Below, piece after piece: positions 35,091-43,500 of a DNA stretch of 64,000 nucleotides (within the stretch, counting starts at the first letter, position 1; each line of letters begins with the position of its first letter). Below the pieces are notes generated by a model, which ran no database searches, had not been told where the DNA came from, and saw only the letters and a list, made by a program, of their open reading frames with translations. The stretch covers positions 115,374-179,373 of the forward strand of contig CATYZK010000002.1 in NCBI GenBank assembly GCA_958415665.1, read 5' to 3'. This DNA is from an uncultured Collinsella sp. (lineage in GTDB: Bacteria > Actinomycetota > Coriobacteriia > Coriobacteriales > Coriobacteriaceae). A program made the translations under genes and the position numbers.

Positions 35091-35993
35091 TTACTTTTTA
35101 TCGGCGGTCAGAGGGAGCTTTTCTGCCGACACATCCAAGCCATAGCGATAGCTGATGGCATCGACGGGACAGGCCCCGATGCACTTTCCGCACCGGATGC
35201 ATTCGGCATGATTGGGCGCGCGGACCACATCAACGTCCATCTGACAAACCTTTGAGCACTTGCCGCACGAGACGCATTTGCACGCGTCAACCTGAATCCC
35301 CAGTAGGGACACCCTATTCATGAGCGCATAGAATGCGCCGAGCGGGCAAATCCATTTGCAGAAGGGGCGATAGAACAAAACGCTCAGCACTATCACGGCA
35401 ACGAGAACGACAAGTTTCCAAGTAAAGAGTTGTCCCAACGCAGATCGAATGCCGGCATTGGCAGCCGCCAGCGGAATGGCGCCCTCGAGCACACCCTGTG
35501 GACAGATGTACTTGCAAAAGAACGGATCACCCATCCCCAGATCGTTGACCAACAGCACAGGCAGCAATACCACGGCAAATAGCAGCACAACGTATTTGAT
35601 ATACGTAAGCGGCTTGAGCTTTTTCGTTGATAGCTTTTTGCCTGGAATCTTGTGTAGAAGCTCCTGCAGCCATCCAAACGGGCACAAAAAGCCGCATACA
35701 AAACGCCCCAACAGTACGCCGATCAGAATGAGCGTACCGGTAACGTAGTAGGAGAAGTTGAACTTGGATGAACCTACCACCGACTGGAACGACCCGATGG
35801 GGCACGCACCCGATGCCGCGGGGCACGAATAGCAATTAAGTCCAGGTACGCAGACTGTTTTTCCCGCGCCCTGATAGATGCCGCCTTTGGCAAAGTTTGG
35901 CAGGTGAATGTTGGTGACGAGCGTCGCCGCCGCCTGAATGAATCCGCGAAATCGGGCCAAAACATGCGACGCAGTGTTTTCTCTTTTATCCAA
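35091..35993 (-). CDS. NapH/CcdA-type 4Fe-4S membrane protein
   Basis: A 300-residue membrane protein (TTG start). It has several transmembrane segments (TGTLILIGVLLGRFVCGFLC, YVVLLFAVVLLPVLLV, LVVLVAVIVLSVLF), a NapH-like RPFCKWICPLGAFYALMNR, CKYICPQGV, and two C-terminal ferredoxin motifs CVSCGKCSKVCQ and CIRCGKCIGACP. It probably carries electrons across the membrane to the TlpA-like lipoprotein. The TTG overlaps the stop of the CXXC mini-protein gene, indicating translational coupling. A longer frame from a TTG at 36080 is possible but would overlap the CXXC gene and lacks a ribosome site. Confidence 0.85.
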   Translation of the reverse strand: MDKRENTASHVLARFRGFIQAAATLVTNIHLPNFAKGGIYQGAGKTVCVPGLNCYSCPAASGACPIGSFQSVVGSSKFNFSYYVTGTLILIGVLLGRFVCGFLCPFGWLQELLHKIPGKKLSTKKLKPLTYIKYVVLLFAVVLLPVLLVNDLGMGDPFFCKYICPQGVLEGAIPLAAANAGIRSALGQLFTWKLVVLVAVIVLSVLFYRPFCKWICPLGAFYALMNRVSLLGIQVDACKCVSCGKCSKVCQMDVDVVRAPNHAECIRCGKCIGACPVDAISYRYGLDVSAEKLPLTADKK

Positions 35994-36132
35994 TTCCGAT
36001 ACACTCCAAGCACAGCCTAATCGCTTTGGCCAGCACGGTATCCGCCTCGCCACGCATAACGCCAAAGCACACCATGGCAATTCCGACGATCAACAAAGCG
36101 ACCTGTACCACGGGTTTTACCGCTTTGAACAA
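35986..36132 (-). CDS. CD1871A-like CXXC mini-protein
   Basis: A 48-residue protein read from a TTG start with GAAAGGAG eight bases upstream. The sequence has an N-terminal amphipathic or TM segment (VVQVALLIVGIAMVCFGVM), then RGEADTVLAKAI and the C-terminal CLECIGIG, which is the signature of the CD1871A family of CXXC mini-proteins. Such genes occur just before NapH-like ferredoxin and TlpA genes, as here. The function is unknown; a redox or cluster-insertion role has been suggested by context only. It is too short for usual gene finders. The last eight bases overlap the next gene's start. Confidence 0.85.
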   Translation of the reverse strand: MFKAVKPVVQVALLIVGIAMVCFGVMRGEADTVLAKAIRLCLECIGIG

Positions 36133-36222
36133 TCCGACCACTCCTTTCGTTACGCGACCATTGGACCATATCGACTATAAAATCCGTGTTAAGCGCGATT
36201 TGGAATGTGCAAGGAGACTGTT

Positions 36223-36897
36223 ATGCGTATTTTGATCGTCGAAGACGAGCGGGCGCTGTGCGACACAATCGCACGCAGCTTACGAAACTTGGCGTACAGC
36301 GTCGACTGCTGTCACGACGGACAGGAGGCGCTCGACCTACTGGACGTTGAGGCCTTCGACCTCGTGGTACTCGACCTCAACCTTCCCCGTATCGATGGCA
36401 TGACCGTGCTCAGGGAACTTAGGAAAACCGACTGCGAGACCAAGGTGCTGATTCTGTCCGCGCGTGGCGAAGTATCCGATAAAGTCGACGGACTCGATGC
36501 CGGCGCCAACGATTACCTTACCAAGCCGTTTCATCTGGACGAACTTGCGGCAAGGATCCGCAGCCTTACCCTCAGGCGCTTCGCACAAAGCGACATAGTA
36601 TTAACCTGCGGAAAGCTCAGCTTTGACACCAAGGTGCGCATCGCTTCCGTGGACAGTGAGGCTCTATCTCTTACACGCAAGGAAACGGGAATCTTGGAAT
36701 ACCTGATGCTTAATCAGGGACGACCGGTAAGCCAAGAGGAGCTTATAGAGCACGTTTGGGATAGCACCGTGAACAGCTTTAGCAACGCAACCCGCGTTCA
36801 CATCTCGTCGCTCCGAAAAAAGTTGCGCGGCGCATTGGGACACGACCCCATCCGCAACCGAATCGGCGAAGGCTACATTATGGAGGATGGCGAATGA
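36223..36897 (+). CDS. OmpR-family response regulator
   Basis: A 224-residue two-component regulator. The receiver domain begins MRILIVEDERALCDTIARSL, with the phospho-acceptor Asp in VVLDLNLPRIDGM and Lys in NDYLTKPFHLDEL. The DNA-binding winged helix ends GRPVSQEELIEHVWDSTVNS, then NATRVHISSLRKKL. It is divergent from the CXXC/ferredoxin/TlpA operon and is followed by its histidine kinase with a four-base overlap. It probably controls the redox operon, though the operator is not identified. AAGGAG precedes the start. Confidence 0.93.
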   Translation: MRILIVEDERALCDTIARSLRNLAYSVDCCHDGQEALDLLDVEAFDLVVLDLNLPRIDGMTVLRELRKTDCETKVLILSARGEVSDKVDGLDAGANDYLTKPFHLDELAARIRSLTLRRFAQSDIVLTCGKLSFDTKVRIASVDSEALSLTRKETGILEYLMLNQGRPVSQEELIEHVWDSTVNSFSNATRVHISSLRKKLRGALGHDPIRNRIGEGYIMEDGE

Positions 36898-38033
36898 AAG
36901 GGCTTTCGCTGCAATGGCGCATAACGATTATGACGGCACTGCTCACGTGTGCGGCATGCGTGCTGACGAACTGCCTGGTCGGCTATACGGGCATGCGCTA
37001 CATGGATGCCATCGGCAGCGACATCTCGGCCTTTAACGCAACCGGCGAAGATTCGCTCCAGGCGTTCGACCCAACGAAAGCAGCCCTCGATGACAAGGTC
37101 ACGATCGTCGTAAACGACGCACAGGAGTCTTTTGGCACGACAGCCTGGTACATCACGGCTGGAGTCACACTCATTGGCGGCGTGCTGGCATACTTTGTGA
37201 GCGGCGGCGCGCTCAAGCCGCTACGGGGTTTTGCTGCCCAGGTAGAGCGCGTGCAGCCTGACAACCTAAGCGAAATCAGACTCAGCGAAGATGTGCCCGC
37301 CGAGCTACAACGATGCAGCGCCTCTTTCAACGACATGATTGCCCGTCTTGGCGAAGGGTTCTCTGCACAGCGTCAGTTTACCGGCAACGCCGCACACGAG
37401 CTGCGCACCCCGCTCGCCCTTATGCAAGCGCAGATTGAACTGTTTGTCTCCGAGCACCCCACATCGCAACCTCAAACAGCCGAGCTACTCGGCCTGCTAC
37501 AAGAACAAACCGAGCGGATGTCGCGAATGACCAAGGTGCTGCTTGAGATGAGTGAGCTCCGCAGCGTTCCCTGCGAGGACGATGTTGAACTTGGCCCCCT
37601 GTCCGAAGAAGTCCTCGCCGACCTTGCTCCACTTGCCGAGCATAAAGACATCGTCCTCAATTGCAGTGGAGGCGCTTTGATAATCGGAAGCGACACGCTC
37701 CTCTATCGGCTGGTGTTTAACCTGGTCGAAAATGCCATCCGTTACAGCCGCCCCAGCTCGACTGTCAACGTCTCCATCTGCGATAACAACAGCCACGTGT
37801 TCCTACGAGTCGAGGATCAGGGCCCGGGAATACCCGAGCAGTACCGTGAGAGCATCTTCCAGCCGTTCTTTCGCCTGGATAAATCCCGTAGCAGGGCATA
37901 CGGCGGCGCAGGACTCGGGCTAGCGCTTGTTTGGGAGATTGCAGCGCTGCACGGCGGCACGGTTGAGGTCGAAGCAAGTTCCAAGAACGGGACCACCATG
38001 CTCGCGACCCTTCCAAAACGGACCGCAGCGTAA
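36894..38033 (+). CDS. Sensor histidine kinase
   Basis: A 379-residue kinase. Two TM helices (TIMTALLTCAACVLTNCLVG near residue 15 and ITAGVTLIGGVLAYFVSGGA near 90) enclose a short sensor loop. HAMP-like region, HisKA with AAHELRTPLALMQ, and HATPase motifs NLVENAIRYS, DQGPGIPEQYRESIFQPFFR and GGAGLGLALVWEIAALHGG follow. It overlaps the regulator gene by four bases (ATGA). The stimulus is unknown; the small extracytoplasmic loop (about 55 residues) suggests a simple ligand. The pair likely controls the redox operon opposite. Confidence 0.92.
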   Translation: MKGLSLQWRITIMTALLTCAACVLTNCLVGYTGMRYMDAIGSDISAFNATGEDSLQAFDPTKAALDDKVTIVVNDAQESFGTTAWYITAGVTLIGGVLAYFVSGGALKPLRGFAAQVERVQPDNLSEIRLSEDVPAELQRCSASFNDMIARLGEGFSAQRQFTGNAAHELRTPLALMQAQIELFVSEHPTSQPQTAELLGLLQEQTERMSRMTKVLLEMSELRSVPCEDDVELGPLSEEVLADLAPLAEHKDIVLNCSGGALIIGSDTLLYRLVFNLVENAIRYSRPSSTVNVSICDNNSHVFLRVEDQGPGIPEQYRESIFQPFFRLDKSRSRAYGGAGLGLALVWEIAALHGGTVEVEASSKNGTTMLATLPKRTAA

Positions 38034-38051
38034 ACCGAACAGTAAAACGAA

Positions 38052-38083
38052 AGGGGTCCCGCACACGTTTGCGCGGGACCCCT
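38052..38083 (+). terminator. Terminator after the histidine kinase
   Basis: AGGGGTCCCGC (38052-38062) pairs with GCGGGACCCCT (38073-38083), followed by CTCTGTC. A strong hairpin with weak U-run, between the kinase and the convergent GMP synthase gene. Confidence 0.7.
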
Positions 38084-38118
38084 CTCTGTCAATGCAATTC
38101 GCCCAAAAGAGTAGAAGC

Positions 38119-39099
38119 CTACTCCCATTCCACCGTGCCGACGGGCTTGGGGGTCAGGTCGTAGCAGACGCGGCAGATGCCGGGGACCTCGGCGGTGACG
38201 CGAGCGGTGATGCGCTTGAGCAGCGCCCAGTCGAGCTCGGGTACCTCGGCGGTCATGACGTCAACAGTGTTGATGCAACGGATGATGCAGGGCCAGTCGT
38301 AGGCGCGCTTGCCCTCACGCACGCCGGTGGCGCGGAAATCGGGCACGACGGCAAAGTACTGCCAAATGGTAAGACCGGCCTTGTCGATCTCCTCGCGCAC
38401 GATGGCGTCGGCCTCGCGCAGCGCCTCGAGGCGATCGCGGGTGATGGCGCCCAGGCAGCGAACGCCCAGACCGGGGCCGGGGAACGGCTGGCGCTCGACC
38501 ATGTTCTCGGGAAGGCCAAGCTCGCGGCCGACCACGCGGACCTCGTCCTTGAACAGCAGCTTGACGGGCTCGCAGAGCTCAAACTGCAGGTCCTCGGGCA
38601 GGCCGCCCACGTTGTGGTGAGCCTTTACACCGTCCTGGGACTCCAGAATGTCGGGGTAGATGGTGCCCTGGGCGAGGAAGCTGACCTCGTCGCCAACCTT
38701 GCGGGCCTCCTCCTCGAACACGCGAATGAACTCGGCGCCGATGATCTTGCGCTTGGCCTCGGGTTCCTCAACATCCACGAGCTTGTCCAAGAAGCGGTCG
38801 GTGGCGTCAACGTAAACCAGGTTGGCGTCCATCTGGTTCTTAAAGACGTCGACAACCTGCTCGCTCTCGCCCTTGCGCATGAGGCCATGGTTCACATGCA
38901 CGCAAATGAGCTGCTTGCCGATTGCCTTGATGAGCAACGCCGCGACAACTGAGCTGTCAACGCCGCCGGAAAGGGCTAGCAGGACCTTCTTGTCACCGAT
39001 CTGCTCACGGATTGCGGTGACCTGCTCGTCGATGAACGCCTGGGCAAGTTCGGGAGTGGTGATACGCACCATGTCGTCGGGACGCTTGTTGGGATCCAT
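38119..39099 (-). CDS. guaA: GMP synthase, ATP-pyrophosphatase subunit only
   Basis: A 326-residue protein equal to the C-terminal two thirds of E. coli GuaA, without the N-terminal glutamine amidotransferase domain. The P-loop LLALSGGVDSSVVAALL, the segments EAKRKIIGAEF, AQGTIYPDILES and HHNVGGLPE, the dimerisation region RQPFPGPGLGVRCLG and the terminal PKPVGTVEWE all match. It adenylates XMP and aminates it to GMP, presumably with free ammonia or with a separate amidotransferase not in this window. The start has AAAAGGAG and is preceded by a clean intergenic region, so it is a complete gene, not a truncation. Confidence 0.9.
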   Translation of the reverse strand: MDPNKRPDDMVRITTPELAQAFIDEQVTAIREQIGDKKVLLALSGGVDSSVVAALLIKAIGKQLICVHVNHGLMRKGESEQVVDVFKNQMDANLVYVDATDRFLDKLVDVEEPEAKRKIIGAEFIRVFEEEARKVGDEVSFLAQGTIYPDILESQDGVKAHHNVGGLPEDLQFELCEPVKLLFKDEVRVVGRELGLPENMVERQPFPGPGLGVRCLGAITRDRLEALREADAIVREEIDKAGLTIWQYFAVVPDFRATGVREGKRAYDWPCIIRCINTVDVMTAEVPELDWALLKRITARVTAEVPGICRVCYDLTPKPVGTVEWE

Positions 39100-39397
39100 G
39101 CAGAGCTCCTTTTCGGTTCGATGGAAATGCGTTGCACATATGCAAACGCACCGTCATATGACCTCATTATATGCAGAACGAGGCCCATTTCCCATCGCTC
39201 CTATGGAGCTTTTTGCAGGGGCGGTAGTTTTTCTATATCCCAAGGTCAGCTAGGCTTCGATAACCACCTCAGGGGCAGGGCCGCTAAACTTGTCGTTTAT
39301 ACGCTCGGCGCACTCGTACGCAATACGCGCTAACATCCAGCTTTCAAATGACGGGGTACAATGGCTGCTATCGTTGTCAGCCGATGGGAGATGAAAG

Positions 39398-40402
39398 ATG
39401 GACTGCGATGGTTGCGCGCGTGTTCCTATGCCGTTGATGTGCACCGCCTTTGTGCCGGGGCAAATGGATGCCGCGGTCACAAGCATCACTGACGCCGATT
39501 CGCGTGTCATCGCCACGGCAGAAGCGCTGTACTTTCGCGGACAGGCCACTCTCGCTGCTGAGACGGCACGTCCCTATCTTGACGCCACCGATCCCGCACT
39601 TCGCTATTCTGCATGCTTCATCTGCGGATATGCCAGCCTGTCGCTCAACCGCATCGCCGACGCCCGCCGTTGCCTTGCGGGCATCCTCGACACGCCAACT
39701 GACGAGGAATCGCCTGCCGTTCACGCCACGCACATTCTGTTCGCCTCGGCCGCAAGCGTCCTGCTGCATCTACCTTCCCCGTATTCTGCCGAAGAGTTTT
39801 ATCCGCTTGCGGCGCATCTGCCCGAAGGCCTGCGTCTGTTCGCCAGTTACGTGATGGCGCATGCCCTGTATCTGCGCGGTGAATACGGCCGCAGCCTGGG
39901 CATGGCGGAAAACGCCCTGATCATGAAACAGGGAAGCTATCCCATCTCGGAGCCGTTCCTGCACTTGGCGGCTTCTATGGCATGCATGAGCCTCAAGAAC
40001 ATCGACGCCGCAAAGGTGCATTTCGAAACCGCTTGGAGCATAGCGCGCCCCGACGGCCTTATCGAGCTCATCGGCGAGCACCATGGCCTTTTGCAGGGAC
40101 TTATCGAGGCATGCCTTAAACAGCAATACCCTGACGATTTCGCACGCGTCATCGAGATCACGTACCGCTTTAGCTACGGATGGCGACGCATCCATAACCC
40201 CGATTCGGGCGAGGACGTGGCCGACGATCTGACGACTACCGAGTTCACCATGGCCATGCTCGCCTGCCGTGGATGGACCAACGCCGAAATCGCGCGCCAT
40301 ATGGGCGTGTCGCCGGGCACCGTAAAGAACCGCCTGTCCAGTGTGTATGCAAAGCTTGGCATCGGAACTCGCGCCGAGTTGGTCGCACATATGCTGCGCT
40401 AG
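39398..40402 (+). CDS. LuxR-family transcriptional regulator
   Basis: A 334-residue regulator. The C-terminal GerE-type helix-turn-helix is TEFTMAMLACRGWTNAEIAR, then HMGVSPGTVKNRLSSVYAKL and GTRAELVAHML. The N-terminal 250 residues are helical (repeated ALYLRGEYGRSLGMAENAL-like pairs), suggesting TPR-like repeats rather than a receiver domain. No phospho-acceptor was found, so it may be activated by a ligand or protein. It sits 157 bases upstream of a large surface protein gene and may control it. GGGAG precedes the ATG. Confidence 0.85.
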   Translation: MDCDGCARVPMPLMCTAFVPGQMDAAVTSITDADSRVIATAEALYFRGQATLAAETARPYLDATDPALRYSACFICGYASLSLNRIADARRCLAGILDTPTDEESPAVHATHILFASAASVLLHLPSPYSAEEFYPLAAHLPEGLRLFASYVMAHALYLRGEYGRSLGMAENALIMKQGSYPISEPFLHLAASMACMSLKNIDAAKVHFETAWSIARPDGLIELIGEHHGLLQGLIEACLKQQYPDDFARVIEITYRFSYGWRRIHNPDSGEDVADDLTTTEFTMAMLACRGWTNAEIARHMGVSPGTVKNRLSSVYAKLGIGTRAELVAHMLR

Positions 40403-40558
40403 CAGCCAAGCTACCAAGTGCATCGAACGCATTCCAGCGCCGCCCGTTTTAACATGCTCAAATTGGACATTTTGGCCCTCGAACGGCACTACCGCGACAG
40501 GACGCCTTCCCGCATAATTTGATTATTTCCACCGATATTTGCGGGATGGGAGCCCAAG

Positions 40559-43500
40559 ATGCTTGATCGCCGTTCGTTACTTGTTGCCGGAGCGTCCTCG
40601 CTGGCGAGCATTATGTTGCCGCGCGTGCCGGGAAGCGCAAACGCCTTCATATTGCCGTTCGCGCCCACCGAAGCCTATGCCGACGAAGAAGACCCCTTCA
40701 AGGTGCTCGTTCTCTCGCGCACCATGTTCGGCGTGGTCGTGGTCGACGTCGCCAACAAGAATACGCCCATCACGGGTGCCCAGGTCACACTAACGTCGCG
40801 CTATGCCGCAGGCAAGCAGCTCACCGCCACCACCGATGACGAAGGCACGGCCATCTTTGAGGTTGCCCCGCTTTCGGAAGGCTACGTGGACGAGGCAACG
40901 CTTCTCGACGCGTACGACTTTAACGGCGGCATCTCCATCAGCATGCCAGGCTACCGCGATGTCGAGATCCCCCTCGCGCGCATCCAGGGCGGCACCGCCA
41001 TTACCGCTCCCACGCGTCCGCTCTCCGATGGTGAGCCGTACTTTCGCCAACTCACGTTTGATGAGTGGGACATCCAGTACGCCGACGCCACATTCATGGC
41101 GATGCCCAGAGACGATGCAGCGAATGCGCAGCCCGACACGCACGCCTTCACTGTACAGGCCCACCTGCCGCAGGGCGGGCAGGCAACGCTGCGCATCGAC
41201 AAAGTGACGCCTGCCGCAGGCAGCTCATCCGAAACCGTCACGCAGATTGGACAGGTCAAGGCCAGCGCAACGGGCGCAGATAATCTGGCGATGTTCACGC
41301 TCGAAGACAAGTTCCTCGATGCGGCGTCTGGCCTTTTGGAAGAAGGATGCAAACTTCGCTTTGTGCTCGACTACCAGGGCAAAACCTACACGCTCTCCTC
41401 CCCCATTGCCGTTGCCACCGCGCCGGCCTCAAAGGCGGAATCGGGCTCAACGACCATCATCCCCACCACCATGGACCAAGAGATCACTCCGTTTGATTTC
41501 CCCGCGGCGTTCCCCGGCATCGGCGGCAACAAGTTCACCTGCTGGATGCCCACGTTTCCGATCCTCTTCGACTTTTCGTTTGCCGGGTATGTGCTGTTTG
41601 GCGGAGGATACAAACCGGCCAGCTATATGAACGATTCGGGCAACCCTGATCCGGAGTACTGGAAGAAGTCGCCGCGCGAGTCGGGCGCCAAGCAGGCAAA
41701 CCGCTACCTCGACGAGATGGAGGGGAAGTGGAATCAGTACAAGAGTATGAGTGCCGGTTCGGGCACCGATCCAAGGAACACCAAGCTCCTTCGCCATCAT
41801 TGCACGCTGCTGTTCACGATGGATATCGCAACACAGGTGTACGGATCGCTCGCCTACGACTGGGTAGGCAAAACTTGGGGCGATAACAACGATCCGGCGT
41901 TTGGCAATATTAAGGCCCTCTTCCAAGTAAAAACCGACCTCAACTGGACCGAGCAGTTCACCTTGGGCCCGGTGCCGTTTTTCCTAAACGTCAATCCTTG
42001 GGTGCTGGCAAAGCTGGCGCTCGCTGTAGGCGCCCACACGCACGGCAGCGGCGCGGCGTTCTTCAAAAACATTTCGCTCGACTATTCCAATACGTCGGGA
42101 TCATTCACCATCCAGATCGGGCTTGCCGTCACCTTTGGAGCCGGCGTTGCAGGCGTCGCCTCGTCCGCCGTGCGCGGTGCCGCATCCCTCACACTGTTCA
42201 TTGGGTACGAGAAGGCGGACGGCCACCAGCTTCCGCGGCTGCGCGTGGGTGCCGACGTCGATGTCGACGTGATTCTCCAGTTCATCATGTTCAAGTGGAC
42301 CACCAAGGCCTGGTCGGGGTCGTGGCCCACACTTCTCGATTCGTGGAACATGTCGGTCAACAACGGCGACCAGCATGTGCTCCAGCGCTCAGAACTGGCA
42401 CTGGGCGGAGACACGCCGTATACGCTGGACGCTTGCTTTGGCGCGACCGGCAATGCCGAGTCGAGCGGCATAGCGCAGTTTATCGCGTCGGCCACCATCG
42501 TCACCAATGCCGAGCTGCTCGCATGCGCCGAAGTTGCAGCCACCGACGTAAACGTCGCACCTACCGTACGCGATTGGGACCGGGCGGTCACGCGTATTGA
42601 ACTCGAGGCAGACGCGGAGAGCGACGACACGGGGCAGGTCGAGCATTTCGTCCACGCTCTGATGGAGAATGACGAAAACGCCGCGCCGATGTATAAGTAC
42701 ACCTACATCGGCCAGACGACGAACGCCGTTGCGGACTCGAACGCCAATTCTGCCGGCGTGTCGGAGGACGAGCGCGGCGGCATAAAACCCTCGAGCGACA
42801 ACGTGCTGTTCGCCGGCGTGCTCAGCGAAGCCCATATGAAGTTAGCGATGATTGCCGGCGTGGAGTGCCTGTTCCGTATCGCCTCGGTGCGTTACGGCGA
42901 GGATGGCCGCTCGCGCCTGGTGGTACACACGAAGGCAAACGGCGCGTGGTCCGCGCCCATGCCGGTCGACTTCCCCCTGGGCTTTGGCGAGGGCGACGTG
43001 GAGCGTGGCGGCACGTTCGATTACGACTTCGACGTGGTGGAATATACGGACGGGAGAGGAAACCAAGACGCCTACGTATTGCTGATCTCGGGAGAGCGCC
43101 CCGAAGGCGACGCAACCCGGTTTGATACGGCAAGCACAGCCGGCATACTGTCCGTTGTGCGCTTGCGCATAAGCAATAGCGAAGTTCGCGTGATATCGCA
43201 CACGTCGTGGCGCAGCATCTCGCGCGGCCGCCTTCAGGAGGATGGCTACCATTGCCTGCAGTGTCCGCGCATCACGGTGGGCAAGACGCTTGTCGACGGA
43301 CGTCTGTCGGGTGCCTATCTCCACCGCCGCGGAGCCACCGCAGAAAAGGCGTTGGACACCGAGGCAGAGGTCGCGCTCGAGTGCTTTACCCTGTGGTCGG
43401 ATGACCTGGGCGACAGCCTCACGTTCCGTCAGGTTCTCCGCTTTCCGCAAGCACCATCGAGCATCGAGCTGGGCGCGCCCGAGAACGTCAGCGGCAAAAT

